Positions 1 through 10,575 of a stretch of 50,740 bases of DNA are shown here, piece after piece. The translations under genes were made by a program, and so were the position numbers. This DNA comes from Bacillus sp. (in: firmicutes) (GTDB lineage Bacteria; Bacillota; Bacilli; Bacillales; Cytobacillaceae): positions 17,645 through 68,384 of the forward strand of contig WTKE01000018.1 in assembly GCA_011524525.1 (NCBI GenBank), in the 5' to 3' direction. How positions within the stretch are numbered: position 1 is the first letter of the stretch; each line of letters begins with the position of its first letter. Below the pieces are notes generated by a model that was not told the origin of the DNA, did no database searches, and saw only the letters and a program-made list of their open reading frames with translations.

Positions 1-160
1 CTCAGAACTTATTTGCGATTCTCAGATTTTATTTGCGATCCTCAGAACTTATTTGCGATTCTCAGATTTTATTTGCGATCCTGAGATTTTATTTGCGATT
101 CTCAGATTTTATTTGCGATTCATAAAAGAAACTTGCGACTCCCTGGCAATACTTGCGCAA
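1..160. repeat. 20-bp tandem repeat array (array 1)
   Basis: Eight consecutive 20-bp units in exact register. The first six are nearly identical (consensus ctcagattttatttgcgatt) and the last two (121-160) are degenerate, keeping only 'acttgcg'. Units 1-2 and 3-4 are identical 40-mers. The array runs off the left edge of the window, so its true length is unknown. A period of 20 is not a multiple of 3, so it does not encode a peptide repeat. The core, read on the minus strand, is AATCGCAAATAA, the same as in the array at 20561-20760. Nothing recognisable lies between 161 and 378, upstream of the clpP promoter. Confidence 0.9.
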
Positions 161-378
161 TTACCAACTCTCATTAGCCTTCAATCGATCCCACGACCCT
201 CAAACCCATCCAACACTACGTTACTCCCATTATCATTACCCTACATTTTACAACAGTTCCCATTTTCAGTATAGCGGAAAAGCTCAATTTTTTGTTTAAA
301 AAACCGCCCAGTGGGTATGATGGAAAGTGGGTTTATAAGTACATAGCAATTTGTGTCGAACAATTCTGCAGCTATTTG

Positions 379-408
379 TTTGACCTTTATTGACCATGAG
401 TGTATCAT
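379..408 (+). promoter_or_regulatory. clpP promoter with CtsR operator
   Basis: A direct heptad repeat TTTGACC-ttta-TTGACC (379-395) is the reverse complement of the CtsR box GGTCAAA-N3-GGTCAAA, with one mismatch. It overlaps a sigma-A promoter: -35 TTGACC (380-385), 17-bp spacer, -10 TATCAT (403-408). CtsR is the class III heat-shock repressor of clp genes in Bacillus. The overlap with the -35 implies heat and protein-damage control of clpP. Confidence 0.75.
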
Positions 409-484
409 GAAAATACATACAGTTACACTTTAAACATACTTAACCAATTGTATGTTTGACTCTCAATTAAAGGAGGAAAAAGAA

Positions 485-1093
485 ATGAATTTAATCCCTA
501 CAGTTATTGAGCAAACGAACCGTGGAGAGCGTGCATATGATATTTACTCACGCCTATTAAAAGACCGCATTATCATGCTTGGAAGTGGAATTGACGATAA
601 TGTGGCGAATTCAATCGTCGCTCAGTTATTATTTTTAGAAGCGGAAAATCCTGAAAAAGACATATCCATCTACATTAACTCACCAGGCGGCAGCATTACA
701 GCTGGTATGGCCATCTACGACACTATGCAGTTCATCAAGCCTGACGTTCAAACGATTTGTATCGGTATGGCGGCATCTATGGGTGCATTCCTTCTTGCTG
801 CTGGTACAAAAGGAAAGCGTTATGCCCTTCCAAATGCAGAAGTAATGATTCACCAACCGCTTGGTGGAGCACAAGGTCAAGCAACAGAAATCGAAATTGC
901 TGCAAAGCGCATCCTTTTCCTTCGTGAAAAGTTAAACGGCATTCTTGCTGAGCGTACTGGTCAACCAATCGACGTGATTGCTAAAGACACAGACCGCGAC
1001 AACTTCATGACAGCTGATCGTGCAAAGGAATATGGCCTAGTTGACCATATTATTTCACGCAACACGCTTGAAACGAAGAAGGAAGAAAAATAA
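485..1093 (+). CDS. clpP: ATP-dependent Clp protease proteolytic subunit ClpP
   Basis: Serine peptidase core of the cytosolic ClpXP, ClpCP and ClpEP proteases, assembling as a barrel of two heptamers. The 202-residue product has the catalytic triad Ser98 (AASMG), His123 (MIHQP) and Asp172 (TDRDNF), at the same positions as in B. subtilis ClpP. The reading frame is open from 452, but the start chosen is the ATG at 485: AAAGGAGG precedes it by about 8 bases and the protein then begins [10 protein letters not shown] as in the family. It is the only plus-strand gene in the first 28 kb, has its own CtsR-type promoter and ends at a bidirectional terminator shared with crh. Confidence 0.97.
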   Translation: MNLIPTVIEQTNRGERAYDIYSRLLKDRIIMLGSGIDDNVANSIVAQLLFLEAENPEKDISIYINSPGGSITAGMAIYDTMQFIKPDVQTICIGMAASMGAFLLAAGTKGKRYALPNAEVMIHQPLGGAQGQATEIEIAAKRILFLREKLNGILAERTGQPIDVIAKDTDRDNFMTADRAKEYGLVDHIISRNTLETKKEEK

Positions 1094-1105
1094 TCATACA
1101 ACAGC

Positions 1106-1140
1106 AAAAAACTCGCTCTCATATTCTGGAGCGAGTTTTC
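1106..1140. terminator. Bidirectional terminator between clpP and crh
   Basis: AAAACTCGCTC and GAGCGAGTTTT form an 11-bp stem with a short loop. It has a T run on the plus strand and an A run on the left that serves the convergent crh transcript. Confidence 0.85.
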
Positions 1141-1144
1141 TTTA

Positions 1145-1402
1145 TTATGCTTCTTTTTGAACGTATTTTTCTAATGCTTCAAGTGCTGCTTCTTCATCCG
1201 TTCCATTAACAATCAAATTTACAGATGAACCGGAGCTAACAGCTAAGCTCATAAGCCCCATGATGCTCTTTGCATTTACCTTCTTACCGTCTTTTTCTAA
1301 AAATACTTCTGACGAAAAACGATTTGCTTCTTGTACAAACAACGCTGCAGGGCGTGCCTGTAAACCAGTCTTCAACTTAACTACCACTTGTTTTTCCACC
1401 AT
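1145..1402 (-). CDS. crh: HPr-like catabolite repression protein Crh
   Basis: An 85-residue paralogue of HPr. Position 15, the PTS phosphorylation histidine in HPr, is Gln (LKTGLQARPAA), and Ser46 (NAKSIMGL) is kept. That is the Crh signature: it cannot carry PTS phosphate but can be phosphorylated on Ser46 by HprK, and then acts as a co-repressor with CcpA. The hprK gene is in this window at 17761-18699. AGGAAAG precedes the start, and whiA ends 40 bp upstream on the same strand, so it is the last gene of the yvcI-rapZ-yvcK-whiA-crh group as in B. subtilis. Confidence 0.95.
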   Translation of the reverse strand: MVEKQVVVKLKTGLQARPAALFVQEANRFSSEVFLEKDGKKVNAKSIMGLMSLAVSSGSSVNLIVNGTDEEAALEALEKYVQKEA

Positions 1403-1442
1403 ACTTGCTTTCCTCCCCTATCCTTATCTTTTATCTATATAA

Positions 1443-2396
1443 TTACATGGTTTTACTTACGTTTTCCCCGACTCGAAGCTTTTCAGCAATTTCGTCAATT
1501 TTACGAAGACGATGATTGATGCCTGATTTACTAATATTTCCTCCTGATACCATTTCCCCTAGTTCCTTTAACGTGACATCTTGGTAAGCAATACGAAGCT
1601 CTGCAATTTCTCTAAGCTTTTCAGGTAAAATATGAAGACCTACGGTATCTTGTATAAACCGAATATTTTCAACCTGTCGTAAAGACGCACCAATCGTCTT
1701 GTTTAAGTTCGCCGTTTCACAATTGACCAACCGGTTCACCGAGTTACGCATGTCACGTACAATCCGAATGTCCTCGAACCTTAGCAGTGCATTATGGGCT
1801 CCGATAATATTTAGGAATTCGGTGATTTTTTCAGCTTCCTTTAAATACGTAATGAAGCCCTTTTTTCTCTCCAGTGTTTTGCTGTTTAAACCAAATGTAT
1901 TCATCAATTCACATAAAGAGTCGTTATGCTCTTTATAAAGTGAAAAAATTTCGAGATGATAAGAGGAAGTTTCCGGATTGTTCACTGAACCTCCTGCTAA
2001 AAATGCTCCACGTAAATAGGAGCGCTTACAGCATTTCTTTTTAATAAGTACCTCAGCAATATTGTGAGCAAACACAAATCCTTCTTCTAGGATAAATAAA
2101 TCCTCTAAGATGAGCTTTGCATCCTGTGATAGTCTTACAATATACACATTATTCTTTTTCAATCTCATTTTCTTTCGAACCAAGAGTTCTACTTGAGCGT
2201 CATAATATCGTTTTACCAACGTATAAATTCTTCGTGCAATCGCAGCATTTTCCGTTTGGATATCGACCACTAGTTTTCGATTAGAGAAGGACAATGAGCC
2301 ATTCATTCGAATCAAAGCAGACAACTCCGCTTTCCCGCAGCATTCTTTTCCTTCAATATTCGTTAACTCTTTTTTCGTTTCCGAAGCGAATGACAC
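1443..2396 (-). CDS. whiA: DNA-binding protein WhiA
   Basis: 317 residues. The N-terminal two thirds is a degenerate LAGLIDADG homing-endonuclease-like fold ([16 protein letters not shown] around residue 130). The C-terminal third is a helix-turn-helix ([22 protein letters not shown], about 275-297). WhiA is a sporulation regulator in Streptomyces; in Bacillus it affects cell division and chromosome segregation. It lies between yvcK and crh, the order seen throughout the Bacillaceae. The start at [11 protein letters not shown] matches the family and has an AGGAGGTGA ribosome binding site. Confidence 0.95.
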   Translation of the reverse strand: MSFASETKKELTNIEGKECCGKAELSALIRMNGSLSFSNRKLVVDIQTENAAIARRIYTLVKRYYDAQVELLVRKKMRLKKNNVYIVRLSQDAKLILEDLFILEEGFVFAHNIAEVLIKKKCCKRSYLRGAFLAGGSVNNPETSSYHLEIFSLYKEHNDSLCELMNTFGLNSKTLERKKGFITYLKEAEKITEFLNIIGAHNALLRFEDIRIVRDMRNSVNRLVNCETANLNKTIGASLRQVENIRFIQDTVGLHILPEKLREIAELRIAYQDVTLKELGEMVSGGNISKSGINHRLRKIDEIAEKLRVGENVSKTM

Positions 2397-2433
2397 ATCT
2401 TCACCTCCTGCACAAACGGTTGCTTAAGTGTTT

Positions 2434-3417
2434 CTACGCTTTAGGCCGCTTGCGGGTTTCATTTATTAATAGAGAATATAAAATATTTGCTACTTCCCTT
2501 GTGTCATGGCGGATGACTCCATTTTCAAGGCTCATGATTTCCCCCTCTACCACTTCGAGTCCCAAATCATAAAGAGTAGTTAAATCAAAGTGTACAGGTT
2601 TTGCTAGCTCTTCGCTATAGCGAGTAAGAACCTCTTCTGGGATATGTTCCCTATTTACTAAAATGGTGTTCATAAAATCACTCTTCATATGGTCGTAAAT
2701 CGCTTTCACGTGGTCGCTCGCGGAATAATCAAGCGTCTCACCCGCTTGAGTCATCAAGTTGCAAATATATACCTTCTTCGCCTTTGCACGGCACACTTCC
2801 TCGCCAAGCTTTGGTACAAGAAGATTAGGTAAGATACTAGTATATAAGCTTCCTGGGCCAATCACGATTAAGTCCGCTTTTCGAATCGCTTGAAGCGTCT
2901 CTGGCAGCGGAGTCGCATCACCAGGTGTTAAAAACACTCGCTTGATCCGTTTTCCGGAGTAAGGAATTTTCGACTCCCCAGAAACAATTGTGCCGTCCTC
3001 CATCTCCGCATGCAACACCACACTTTGCGTGGCAGCTGGAAGCACCTTCCCACGCACGTTCAAAACCTTGCTCATCTCTTGGATGGCATGAGTAAAATTC
3101 CCTGTGATGGAAGTCATCGCTGCTAAAATCAAATTACCAAGAGAATGACCAGATAATTCATTAGCAGTTGCAAAACGGTGCTGAAACATTTCCTCAATTA
3201 ACGGTTCTACATCTGATAATGCCGCTAGCACATTGCGAACATCTCCCGGAGGAGGAATATCCATTTCATCTCGAAGGCGTCCAGAGCTACCGCCATCGTC
3301 AGCAACCGTAACGATGGCCGTAATATCAACGGGAAACTTCTTTAAACCACGAAGTAACACCGGCAACCCTGTTCCGCCCCCTATAATCACAATTCGAGGC
3401 TGTCGAATCTTCGTCAT
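2434..3417 (-). CDS. yvcK: YvcK/CofD-like morphogenesis and gluconeogenesis factor
   Basis: 327 residues of the YvcK family (CofD-like Rossmann fold). A nucleotide-sugar binding motif IGGGTGLP lies near residue 12, with [12 protein letters not shown] near 40. In Bacillus it binds UDP-GlcNAc and is needed for cell shape on gluconeogenic carbon sources. It overlaps rapZ by 4 bp (ATGA), so the two are translationally coupled. The rapZ-yvcK-whiA order links amino-sugar sensing with envelope growth and division. Confidence 0.94.
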   Translation of the reverse strand: MTKIRQPRIVIIGGGTGLPVLLRGLKKFPVDITAIVTVADDGGSSGRLRDEMDIPPPGDVRNVLAALSDVEPLIEEMFQHRFATANELSGHSLGNLILAAMTSITGNFTHAIQEMSKVLNVRGKVLPAATQSVVLHAEMEDGTIVSGESKIPYSGKRIKRVFLTPGDATPLPETLQAIRKADLIVIGPGSLYTSILPNLLVPKLGEEVCRAKAKKVYICNLMTQAGETLDYSASDHVKAIYDHMKSDFMNTILVNREHIPEEVLTRYSEELAKPVHFDLTTLYDLGLEVVEGEIMSLENGVIRHDTREVANILYSLLINETRKRPKA

Positions 3418-4307
3418 GTAGTTTGTTCCTTTCTCCTTTCGATGTCACGATGAGTGATTCGAGTTTCATAGTCTTTTTCGAAGTGGTGTGCAATGGTTTC
3501 AGTCAATGCCACGGATCGATGCTGTCCACCTGTGCATCCAATGGCTACCACGAGCTGCGCTTTCCCCTCGCGTTTGTAATGCGGAAGCATAAAGGCTAAC
3601 AACTCTGTTACTTTTTCTAAGAACTTTGTCGTCTCATTCCACTTTAGTACATACTTTGAAACATCCTCATCAAGCCCCGTCTTTGGTCTCATCGACTCAA
3701 TATAATGCGGGTTCGGTAAAAAGCGAACATCGAAAACTAAGTCTGCGTCAATCGGAATTCCGTACTTAAATCCAAAGCTCATTACATTGACCGTAAAGAT
3801 CGTTTGCTTATTAGCTGAAAACTCCGTTAAGATTTTCTCACGCAATTCCTTCGGCTTCATTTGCGAGCTATTGTAAATTAGCTGTGCTCTTCCCTTTAAA
3901 TCTTCAAGCAACTCTCGCTCCAGCTGAATACCTTCCAATGGAAGTCCAGACGGAGCAAGCGGATGAGTACGTCGAGTTTCCTTGTAGCGACGAACCAGCG
4001 TGGAATCGTCCGCATCTAAGTATAGAATTTGCGGTGTCACCCAAGATGTTTCAGCAAGATCATCAAGCGCCTTAAATAAGTGGTCGAAAAACTCTCTCCC
4101 CCTTAAATCCATTACAAGCGCTACCTTATTCATCTTATTTCCGGACTCTTTCATAAGTTCAAGAAATTTTGGCAATAAGGTTGGTGGCAGGTTATCCACA
4201 CAGAAAAAACCTAAATCTTCAAAGCTTTGAATGGCGACTGTTTTTCCTGCACCAGACATCCCCGTTATAATCACCATTTGTGTATCTTGTGTCGCTCCAG
4301 TACTCAT
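3414..4307 (-). CDS. rapZ: RNase adapter / nucleotide-binding protein RapZ (YvcJ)
   Basis: 297 residues. The N-terminal P-loop GMSGAGKT (residues 16-23) binds ATP or GTP. The C-terminal domain holds the family signature [11 protein letters not shown]. In E. coli RapZ directs RNase E to the small RNA GlmZ; in B. subtilis the orthologue YvcJ is a nucleotide hydrolase affecting competence. A strong AAGGAGG lies 8 bases before the ATG. The gene follows yvcI by 12 bp and overlaps yvcK. Confidence 0.94.
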   Translation of the reverse strand: MSTGATQDTQMVIITGMSGAGKTVAIQSFEDLGFFCVDNLPPTLLPKFLELMKESGNKMNKVALVMDLRGREFFDHLFKALDDLAETSWVTPQILYLDADDSTLVRRYKETRRTHPLAPSGLPLEGIQLERELLEDLKGRAQLIYNSSQMKPKELREKILTEFSANKQTIFTVNVMSFGFKYGIPIDADLVFDVRFLPNPHYIESMRPKTGLDEDVSKYVLKWNETTKFLEKVTELLAFMLPHYKREGKAQLVVAIGCTGGQHRSVALTETIAHHFEKDYETRITHRDIERRKEQTT

Positions 4308-4319
4308 AAAAATTCCTCC

Positions 4320-4778
4320 TTAGCTAGGATCAAGACGATATTGAATTAACTGAAAATCGGTTGTATATGTAAAAGTGCCATAGATGATTCCTTGACCGTG
4401 GATCATGTAGTCCAATATATGATAATCCCCTTCTGCCATTGGTAAATCTTTAATCTGATGAAAGTCATGCCAAGCAAGCTTACCTTCCTCTGACTCATCC
4501 AGATTGATTCCATCAGCTTCTGTTCCTAAGAAGGTGAACATCATCCACTCAGAAACGACTTGGTCTCCATCTTTCATGATAAATGTAAAAATGCCTTTAA
4601 TATTGGGGTTTCTCAAGTAAATTCCCGTCTCTTCACGGTACTCTCGAATACAGCAGTCTCTGACTGATTCACCAGGCTCCATTTTCCCACCGGGAGCCAC
4701 CCACCAGCCACGTCTAGGCTTTTGGAGCAGCAAGACTTTATTATCCTTTACCAATACACAATTTGTCACTCGTTGCAC
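4320..4778 (-). CDS. yvcI: Nudix hydrolase YvcI
   Basis: 152 residues with a full Nudix box G31-x5-E37-x7-R45-E46-x2-E49-E50-x-G52 (GGKMEPGES...REYREETG), which binds Mg2+ and hydrolyses a nucleoside diphosphate linked to another group. The substrate cannot be read from sequence. The start is a GTG preceded by GAGGTGATT at good spacing, and the protein begins MQRVTNCVLV. It is the first gene of the operon running to crh. The 335 bp upstream contains two terminators and no clear gene. Confidence 0.9.
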   Translation of the reverse strand: MQRVTNCVLVKDNKVLLLQKPRRGWWVAPGGKMEPGESVRDCCIREYREETGIYLRNPNIKGIFTFIMKDGDQVVSEWMMFTFLGTEADGINLDESEEGKLAWHDFHQIKDLPMAEGDYHILDYMIHGQGIIYGTFTYTTDFQLIQYRLDPS

Positions 4779-4921
4779 GCTTCAATCACCTCAGGGACTT
4801 AGAATTAACGACTTTTATTATTCTTACTATTATACTATTTTTACATTGGGCTCACAATGAATAGGAAATGGACAAATATAAAAAAGCTTTTTTGTAGTGA
4901 TTGCGGTTAAGAAAAGAACCA

Positions 4922-4955
4922 TAAAAAAAGAGCACAGGACATGTTCCTGTGCCAA
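4922..4955 (-). terminator. Strong intrinsic terminator upstream of yvcI
   Basis: On the minus strand, GGCACAGGA-acatg-TCCTGTGC is followed by CTTTTTTT. It is a second terminator, 125 bp downstream of the one directly after trxB and before yvcI. It could end a short independent transcript or be an attenuator for the yvcI operon; see findings. Confidence 0.7.
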
Positions 4956-5077
4956 AGATATATATCTTAAAAGGGGGTCAATTTCAATTCTTATTCTACA
5001 ACATCAATGTTTCACTACTGTTACAGTATAATTAATTGGAGATTACGTTTTATTAAGAATAGATGAAGGGATGCACC

Positions 5078-5110
5078 AAAAAAGCTAACCCCCAAAGGCT
5101 AGCTTTTCCT
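5078..5110 (-). terminator. trxB terminator
   Basis: On the minus strand, AAAAGCTAGCC-tttgg-GGTTAGCTTTTTT directly follows the trxB stop codon. Confidence 0.85.
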
Positions 5111-5113
5111 ATG

Positions 5114-6070
<957 letters not shown>

Positions 6071-6167
6071 TCACTCCTTTTAAAAAAGAAAACAATACTA
6101 GGATTTAGTATTTCCTTGTTACCCTTATCCTATAAAACAAAGTGAGTGGAGTCCAAATATATGCTCA

Positions 6168-7649
6168 CTAAATGAGCCCTTTAACAATTTTGACATATTT
6201 TTGGAGGGTGGAGCTTGAAAGACTATACAGCTTTGCCATCTGCTGCTGTGATGTACGCTCCCCACGTTGCTTTCTCCACATATATTCGGTGGCAGCTGCC
6301 AATGCCTTCGCGTTATTCGCTTGCACATTTTCCTTCATAAGACCTGGCAAAATGGTAAACCATAATAAAAACAAGCTCGACTGTGTCGTTCCAATCGGTT
6401 GATGCTGCTTATAAAGCTCCATTGCTGTCTCGTGTCCGGAACGAATGATAGGTTTTTCACATGTTTCCAAACTTAAAAGATCGACATATTCCTTTTCGAT
6501 TGAATATTTTGGCTTCATAGTAGTTAAAAGCTTCTCTTTTTCTCCTGATAAAGAAGCAAGAAACAACCCGAATAAACGCTCTTCAATAAAGCTACTTTCC
6601 AGCTTTTGATGAATGGCTTTTGGAATATGCTCAAACCCAGCCGCTTCTGGCTTATTCTTTTCCCAAGGTTCATGTCCTTCTTTTTCAGGGCTGAATTCAA
6701 GAACTCTTTTCCACGCTTGCTCGGCTATGGATTGACGATTCGTATGATACGCAGAGTAGGATAACCAATAATAAAATGGTCCATCCCCTTCAAAGCCTAC
6801 TCGTTGTAGCTTTCTTAGCCAACCGAAAGCTAGTTCATACTCTCCAACTAGCGCAAAGCTTGCACCAAGTTTGAATTGATGTTCAAGTAGCATCGGCTTA
6901 ATCTTTTTCAATACGTCCTTCAAGCTGTTCACTTTCTCTTTATCCTTCAGATAAAAAGCAAATACAAGCTTGTTGCACAGCGCATGCAGGTTGCCTGGAT
7001 TTTTCGTGAGGACATCTTCAAGAATGCTGTCCGCCTTGCTAGTTTCTCCTAAATAAAAATAAGCAAGGGCTAGGTTGTTGTAGGCTGACCAATATTCAGG
7101 AAATTCCACGATCACCTCTTCTAAAAGGTCAACCGCTCTTGGAAAATGTCCCGACTCTAGTAAACGGCGCGCCTCATCCTGCTTGACGATTAAGTCATCC
7201 TCTTCGTACAGATCTTCCTCAAGCTCCTCCGCTTCAAGAGTTAGTAACTCGAGTAATTCTTCCGTATCTTCGACAAACTCTCCGTCTTGATCGAGTTTTA
7301 AATAGAGCGAGGCGTGTGTGTATGCATCTTTAAAAAGACCGAGATGTGCGTAGTTGTTAGCCAAGAAATAATGGCACTCCAGCATATGCTCATCTAGTTC
7401 TTCTATAATTTCGTGCAAATAGCGATTGGACTGCTGATAGTCACCAAGCTCAGTGCAAACAATCGCCAGTTGACAATAAATCATTGGTTCGCCCGGCTCT
7501 AGTTGAATCGCACGCTCCAAATATTTTTTTGATTTATAAAAATCCCTCCGTTGATACGCCTTTAAGCCTTTCGCAAAGTAGTATTCACCAGTTGGATGAA
7601 AAGACAACAATTTACCTTTAGGTTGATATGCTTTAGAGTCTTTGCTCAT
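6168..7649 (-). CDS. yvcD: Tetratricopeptide repeat protein (YvcD-like)
   Basis: 493 residues made mostly of TPR helices. Clear repeats lie near residues 18-150 (YFAKGLKAYQRRDFYKSKKY; LAIVCTELGDYQQSNRYL) and 165-230, where an acidic stretch LEEDLYEEDD separates the blocks. The C-terminal ~120 residues look like a different helical domain. The frame is open to 7661, but the upstream ATGGAGGATTTC is itself the ribosome binding site of the ATG at 7649, so that start is used. TPR proteins are protein-protein adaptors. The partner is unknown, and the symbol rests on the position next to trxB. Confidence 0.75.
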   Translation of the reverse strand: MSKDSKAYQPKGKLLSFHPTGEYYFAKGLKAYQRRDFYKSKKYLERAIQLEPGEPMIYCQLAIVCTELGDYQQSNRYLHEIIEELDEHMLECHYFLANNYAHLGLFKDAYTHASLYLKLDQDGEFVEDTEELLELLTLEAEELEEDLYEEDDLIVKQDEARRLLESGHFPRAVDLLEEVIVEFPEYWSAYNNLALAYFYLGETSKADSILEDVLTKNPGNLHALCNKLVFAFYLKDKEKVNSLKDVLKKIKPMLLEHQFKLGASFALVGEYELAFGWLRKLQRVGFEGDGPFYYWLSYSAYHTNRQSIAEQAWKRVLEFSPEKEGHEPWEKNKPEAAGFEHIPKAIHQKLESSFIEERLFGLFLASLSGEKEKLLTTMKPKYSIEKEYVDLLSLETCEKPIIRSGHETAMELYKQHQPIGTTQSSLFLLWFTILPGLMKENVQANNAKALAAATEYMWRKQRGERTSQQQMAKLYSLSSSTLQKYVKIVKGLI

Positions 7650-7794
7650 GAAATCCTCCATTTAACGTGTTTACAAGCACTTCTTAGATGTAATGAAGTA
7701 ATTTAAAAAATAAAATATGTTTAACCCAATTATTATATCATAAGTCCTATGTGGCTGAAACCATGAATGTAGAAAGGTGATTTTCTCCAAAATC

Positions 7795-7819
7795 AAAAAA
7801 CCAGCCCCTCGGCTGGTTA
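7795..7819 (-). terminator. his operon terminator
   Basis: On the minus strand, AACCAGCC-gagg-GGCTGGTTTTTTG overlaps the hisIE stop codon. It closes the histidine operon. Confidence 0.85.
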
Positions 7820-8458
7820 TTTTGCTGCTGATTTTTCATGTCGCTTATTTAATACGGACAATACATCTCGAGCTGGTAAGCCTTGCTCCACCAACAATAC
7901 GTATAAGTGGTAGAGTAAATCGGCTGCTTCCCACTTCAGCTCCTCAGCATCACGGTTTTTCGCAGCGATGATGACTTCAGATGCTTCTTCTCCAACCTTT
8001 TTCAAAATCTTATCGACGCCTTTTTCAAACAGGTACGTCGTGTATGCACCTTCTGGACGTTCTTTTTCACGGTTGCGAATCAACTGCTCAAGCTCAAATA
8101 AGATTTGATAGTCTGCTAGGCTTTCTGCACCAGTTGTAGCTTCTTCAGCTGTGAACACACTTTCTGTAAAACAGCTTGTAGTTCCATTATGGCACGCAGG
8201 ACCAGCTGGCTCCACCAATACAACCACTGCATCTTGATCACAATCGAATTTCATTTCAACGATTTTCTGTGTATTCCCGCTTGTTGCCCCTTTATGCCAA
8301 AGCTCTTGGCGTGAACGACTGTAAAACCATGTTTCACGAGTTTCAATGGATTTATCTAGAGATTCCTTGTTCATATACGCAAGGGTTAACACTTCCTTTG
8401 TCACCGCATCCTGAACGATTGCCGGCAGCAAGCCATTTTCATCGAATTTTACATTCAT
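7817..8458 (-). CDS. hisI: Bifunctional phosphoribosyl-AMP cyclohydrolase / phosphoribosyl-ATP pyrophosphatase HisIE
   Basis: 213 residues fusing histidine pathway steps 2 and 3. The N-terminal cyclohydrolase domain (about 1-110) has the metal-binding KFDCDQDAV and the Cys-containing [11 protein letters not shown]. The C-terminal pyrophosphatase domain (about 120-213) has EGAYTTYLF and the helical [13 protein letters not shown]...[13 protein letters not shown] metal site. It overlaps hisF by 4 bp (ATGA) and is the last gene of the operon. Confidence 0.96.
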   Translation of the reverse strand: MNVKFDENGLLPAIVQDAVTKEVLTLAYMNKESLDKSIETRETWFYSRSRQELWHKGATSGNTQKIVEMKFDCDQDAVVVLVEPAGPACHNGTTSCFTESVFTAEEATTGAESLADYQILFELEQLIRNREKERPEGAYTTYLFEKGVDKILKKVGEEASEVIIAAKNRDAEELKWEAADLLYHLYVLLVEQGLPARDVLSVLNKRHEKSAAK

Positions 8459-9213
8459 CGTACATTCACCCCTTTTTCCTTTAGAAATGATTTCACTTCT
8501 TCAACAGATGTTTCCTTGTAGTGGAAGATCGATGCCGCTAGAGCTGCATCGGCTTTTGCTTCTAAAAAGGCTTCGGCAAAATGCTCCGAATTTCCTGCTC
8601 CACCAGAAGCGATCACTGGAACCGACACCGCCTCACTTACCGCTCGAGTTAAAGCCACATCAAAGCCCTTTTTCTCTCCATCACTATCCATGCTTGTTAA
8701 CAAAATCTCTCCTGCCCCACGACGAACCGCTTCTTTTGCCCATTCTATGACTTCATACTCGGTTGCTTTTCGCCCACCATGTGTAAAAACGCGCCATGAA
8801 CCAAGCTCTTCATCGTATTTTGCATCAATGGCAACAACGATACATTGTGTACCAAAGAAGTTCGCACCCTCTGTAATAAGCTCAGGGTTCAAAACGGCTG
8901 CCGTATTTAATGACACTTTATCAGCACCTGCACGTAAGATCCGTTTCATATCTTCAAGGGAATTAATTCCTCCACCTACTGTAAACGGAATCGCTAGTTC
9001 GGAAGCAACAGATTTCACCACATCTACCATCGTACCGCGGCCTTCAACCGAAGCAGAGATATCTAAAAAGACTAATTCATCGGCTCCCTGCTCATCATAG
9101 AAACGGGCAAGCTCCACCGGGTCCCCTGCATCTCGCAGCTGTACGAACTGAATACCTTTTACCACACGACCGTCCTTCACATCCAGGCAAGGAATAATAC
9201 GCTTTGTTAGCAT
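8455..9213 (-). CDS. hisF: Imidazole glycerol phosphate synthase cyclase subunit HisF
   Basis: A 252-residue (beta/alpha)8 barrel with catalytic Asp11 (IPCLDVKDG) and Asp130 (VVAIDAKYD). It uses ammonia delivered by HisH to make imidazole glycerol phosphate and AICAR from PRFAR. It starts 1 bp after the hisA stop codon (TAACATG), so expression is coupled. Confidence 0.97.
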   Translation of the reverse strand: MLTKRIIPCLDVKDGRVVKGIQFVQLRDAGDPVELARFYDEQGADELVFLDISASVEGRGTMVDVVKSVASELAIPFTVGGGINSLEDMKRILRAGADKVSLNTAAVLNPELITEGANFFGTQCIVVAIDAKYDEELGSWRVFTHGGRKATEYEVIEWAKEAVRRGAGEILLTSMDSDGEKKGFDVALTRAVSEAVSVPVIASGGAGNSEHFAEAFLEAKADAALAASIFHYKETSVEEVKSFLKEKGVNVR

Positions 9214-9214
9214 G

Positions 9215-9943
9215 TTACTTCACCTCTTTCAATGCTTCAGGAACAGAGAATCGTCCTTCATAAATGGCTTTTCCGACAATCGCACCGCTCACGCCTTTTC
9301 CTACAAGCTCCTTCAAAGCTCGCAAATCAGCCAACTCACTTACTCCACCAGAGGCGATGACGCTTTTTCCTGTTTCTACCGCCAGCTTTTCTACCGCCAA
9401 TAAGTTCGGGCCAGAAAGCATTCCATCCGTTGCGATATCTGTGAAAATAAACGTCTCAGCACCCGCTTCAGCAAGCCGCTTTCCAAGTTCAACGGCTGTG
9501 ACAGAAGAAGTATCGAGCCAACCATGTGTTGCCACATAGCCATCCTTCGCATCGAGTCCAATCGCAATCTTTTCTCCGTACTTCTGAATCATTTCAATGG
9601 CGAACGCTGGATTCGACACGGCCACACTCCCGATAATAACACGTGACACGCCATTATTTAAGTAATGAAGAATATCTTCCTCGGTACGAATACCTCCACC
9701 AATTTGCACTTTCGCATCAAGCTTTTGGGCAGCCTCGATCACAAAGCGATCATTCACTCGTTTCCCATCCTTTGCTCCGTCAAGGTCGACCATATGTATC
9801 CACTCGGCTCCTGCGTCGGCAAAGCTTTTCGCCATATCAAATGGGGAATCTCCATACACGGTTTCTTGATTATAATCTCCTTGTAGAAGGCGGACGCATT
9901 TGCCTCCGCGCATATCAATCGCTGGATAAATAGTAAAGCTCAT
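9215..9943 (-). CDS. hisA: ProFAR isomerase HisA
   Basis: 242 residues. A (beta/alpha)8 barrel homologous to HisF, catalysing the Amadori rearrangement of ProFAR to PRFAR. Catalytic Asp10 (YPAIDMRGG) and Asp131 (AIGLDAKDG) are present, with phosphate-binding glycines IGGGIRT and IASGGVS. It overlaps hisH by 4 bp. Confidence 0.97.
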   Translation of the reverse strand: MSFTIYPAIDMRGGKCVRLLQGDYNQETVYGDSPFDMAKSFADAGAEWIHMVDLDGAKDGKRVNDRFVIEAAQKLDAKVQIGGGIRTEEDILHYLNNGVSRVIIGSVAVSNPAFAIEMIQKYGEKIAIGLDAKDGYVATHGWLDTSSVTAVELGKRLAEAGAETFIFTDIATDGMLSGPNLLAVEKLAVETGKSVIASGGVSELADLRALKELVGKGVSGAIVGKAIYEGRFSVPEALKEVK

Positions 9944-10575
9944 CGTGCCACCCTTTCTTTTGTTAGCTCAGTAAAATTACGTAATAGCTCCATGCCTAGC
10001 TTGCTGCTTTTTTCCGGGTGAAACTGCATTCCGAATACATTTCCACGGCCTACTACAGCAGGTACTTCCACGTCATAATCGCAGCTAGCGATAACCACCT
10101 CATGATCCGGTGTATTCACGTAATACGAGTGAACAAAATACACAAAATCTTCATGGATATTTTCTAAGATCGGCGACGTACGGAAAAAGTGAATATTGTT
10201 CCAGCCCATATGCGGAACCTTGTACGCCTCACCCTCAGGAGTTTCTCCTGGAAAACGAACTACGTTTCCTGGTAGTAACGCTAATCCCTTTGTTAATCCG
10301 TTCTCTTCGCTTTCTTCAAATAATAGCTGCATTCCAAGACAAATGCCTAGCAAAGGCTTTCCAGTTTTCACATATTCTTTGATCATCGCAGTCAGGCCTG
10401 TTTCGTTCAGCTTTTCCATAGCATCTTTAAACGATCCAACCCCTGGTAAGATTAAGCTATCAGCTTGTAGCAGTGTGCTAGCATCCTCTGATATGAAGTA
10501 AGGAGTTTCGAGACGTTCGAGGGCCTTCGAAACGCTGAATAAATTCCCCATGCCGTAATCAATAATTCCGATCAT
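9940..10575 (-). CDS. hisH: Imidazole glycerol phosphate synthase glutaminase subunit HisH
   Basis: A 211-residue class I glutamine amidotransferase with nucleophile Cys79 ([11 protein letters not shown]) and the C-terminal QFHPEKS His/Glu pair. It forms a heterodimer with HisF. It begins directly after the hisB stop codon with no gap. Confidence 0.97.
   Translation of the reverse strand: MIGIIDYGMGNLFSVSKALERLETPYFISEDASTLLQADSLILPGVGSFKDAMEKLNETGLTAMIKEYVKTGKPLLGICLGMQLLFEESEENGLTKGLALLPGNVVRFPGETPEGEAYKVPHMGWNNIHFFRTSPILENIHEDFVYFVHSYYVNTPDHEVVIASCDYDVEVPAVVGRGNVFGMQFHPEKSSKLGMELLRNFTELTKERVAR

Noticed and set aside
53..274. 73-codon open frame across the first repeat array
   Set aside because: It arises from the 20-bp repeat and flanking AT-rich DNA; the period is not a multiple of 3, there is no ribosome binding site and no recognisable protein.
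8690..9100. 136-codon antisense frame within hisF
   Set aside because: Mirror of a real, well-conserved gene; such frames are also seen opposite yvoD (16237-16746) and yvoF (14677-15114). No start signals.
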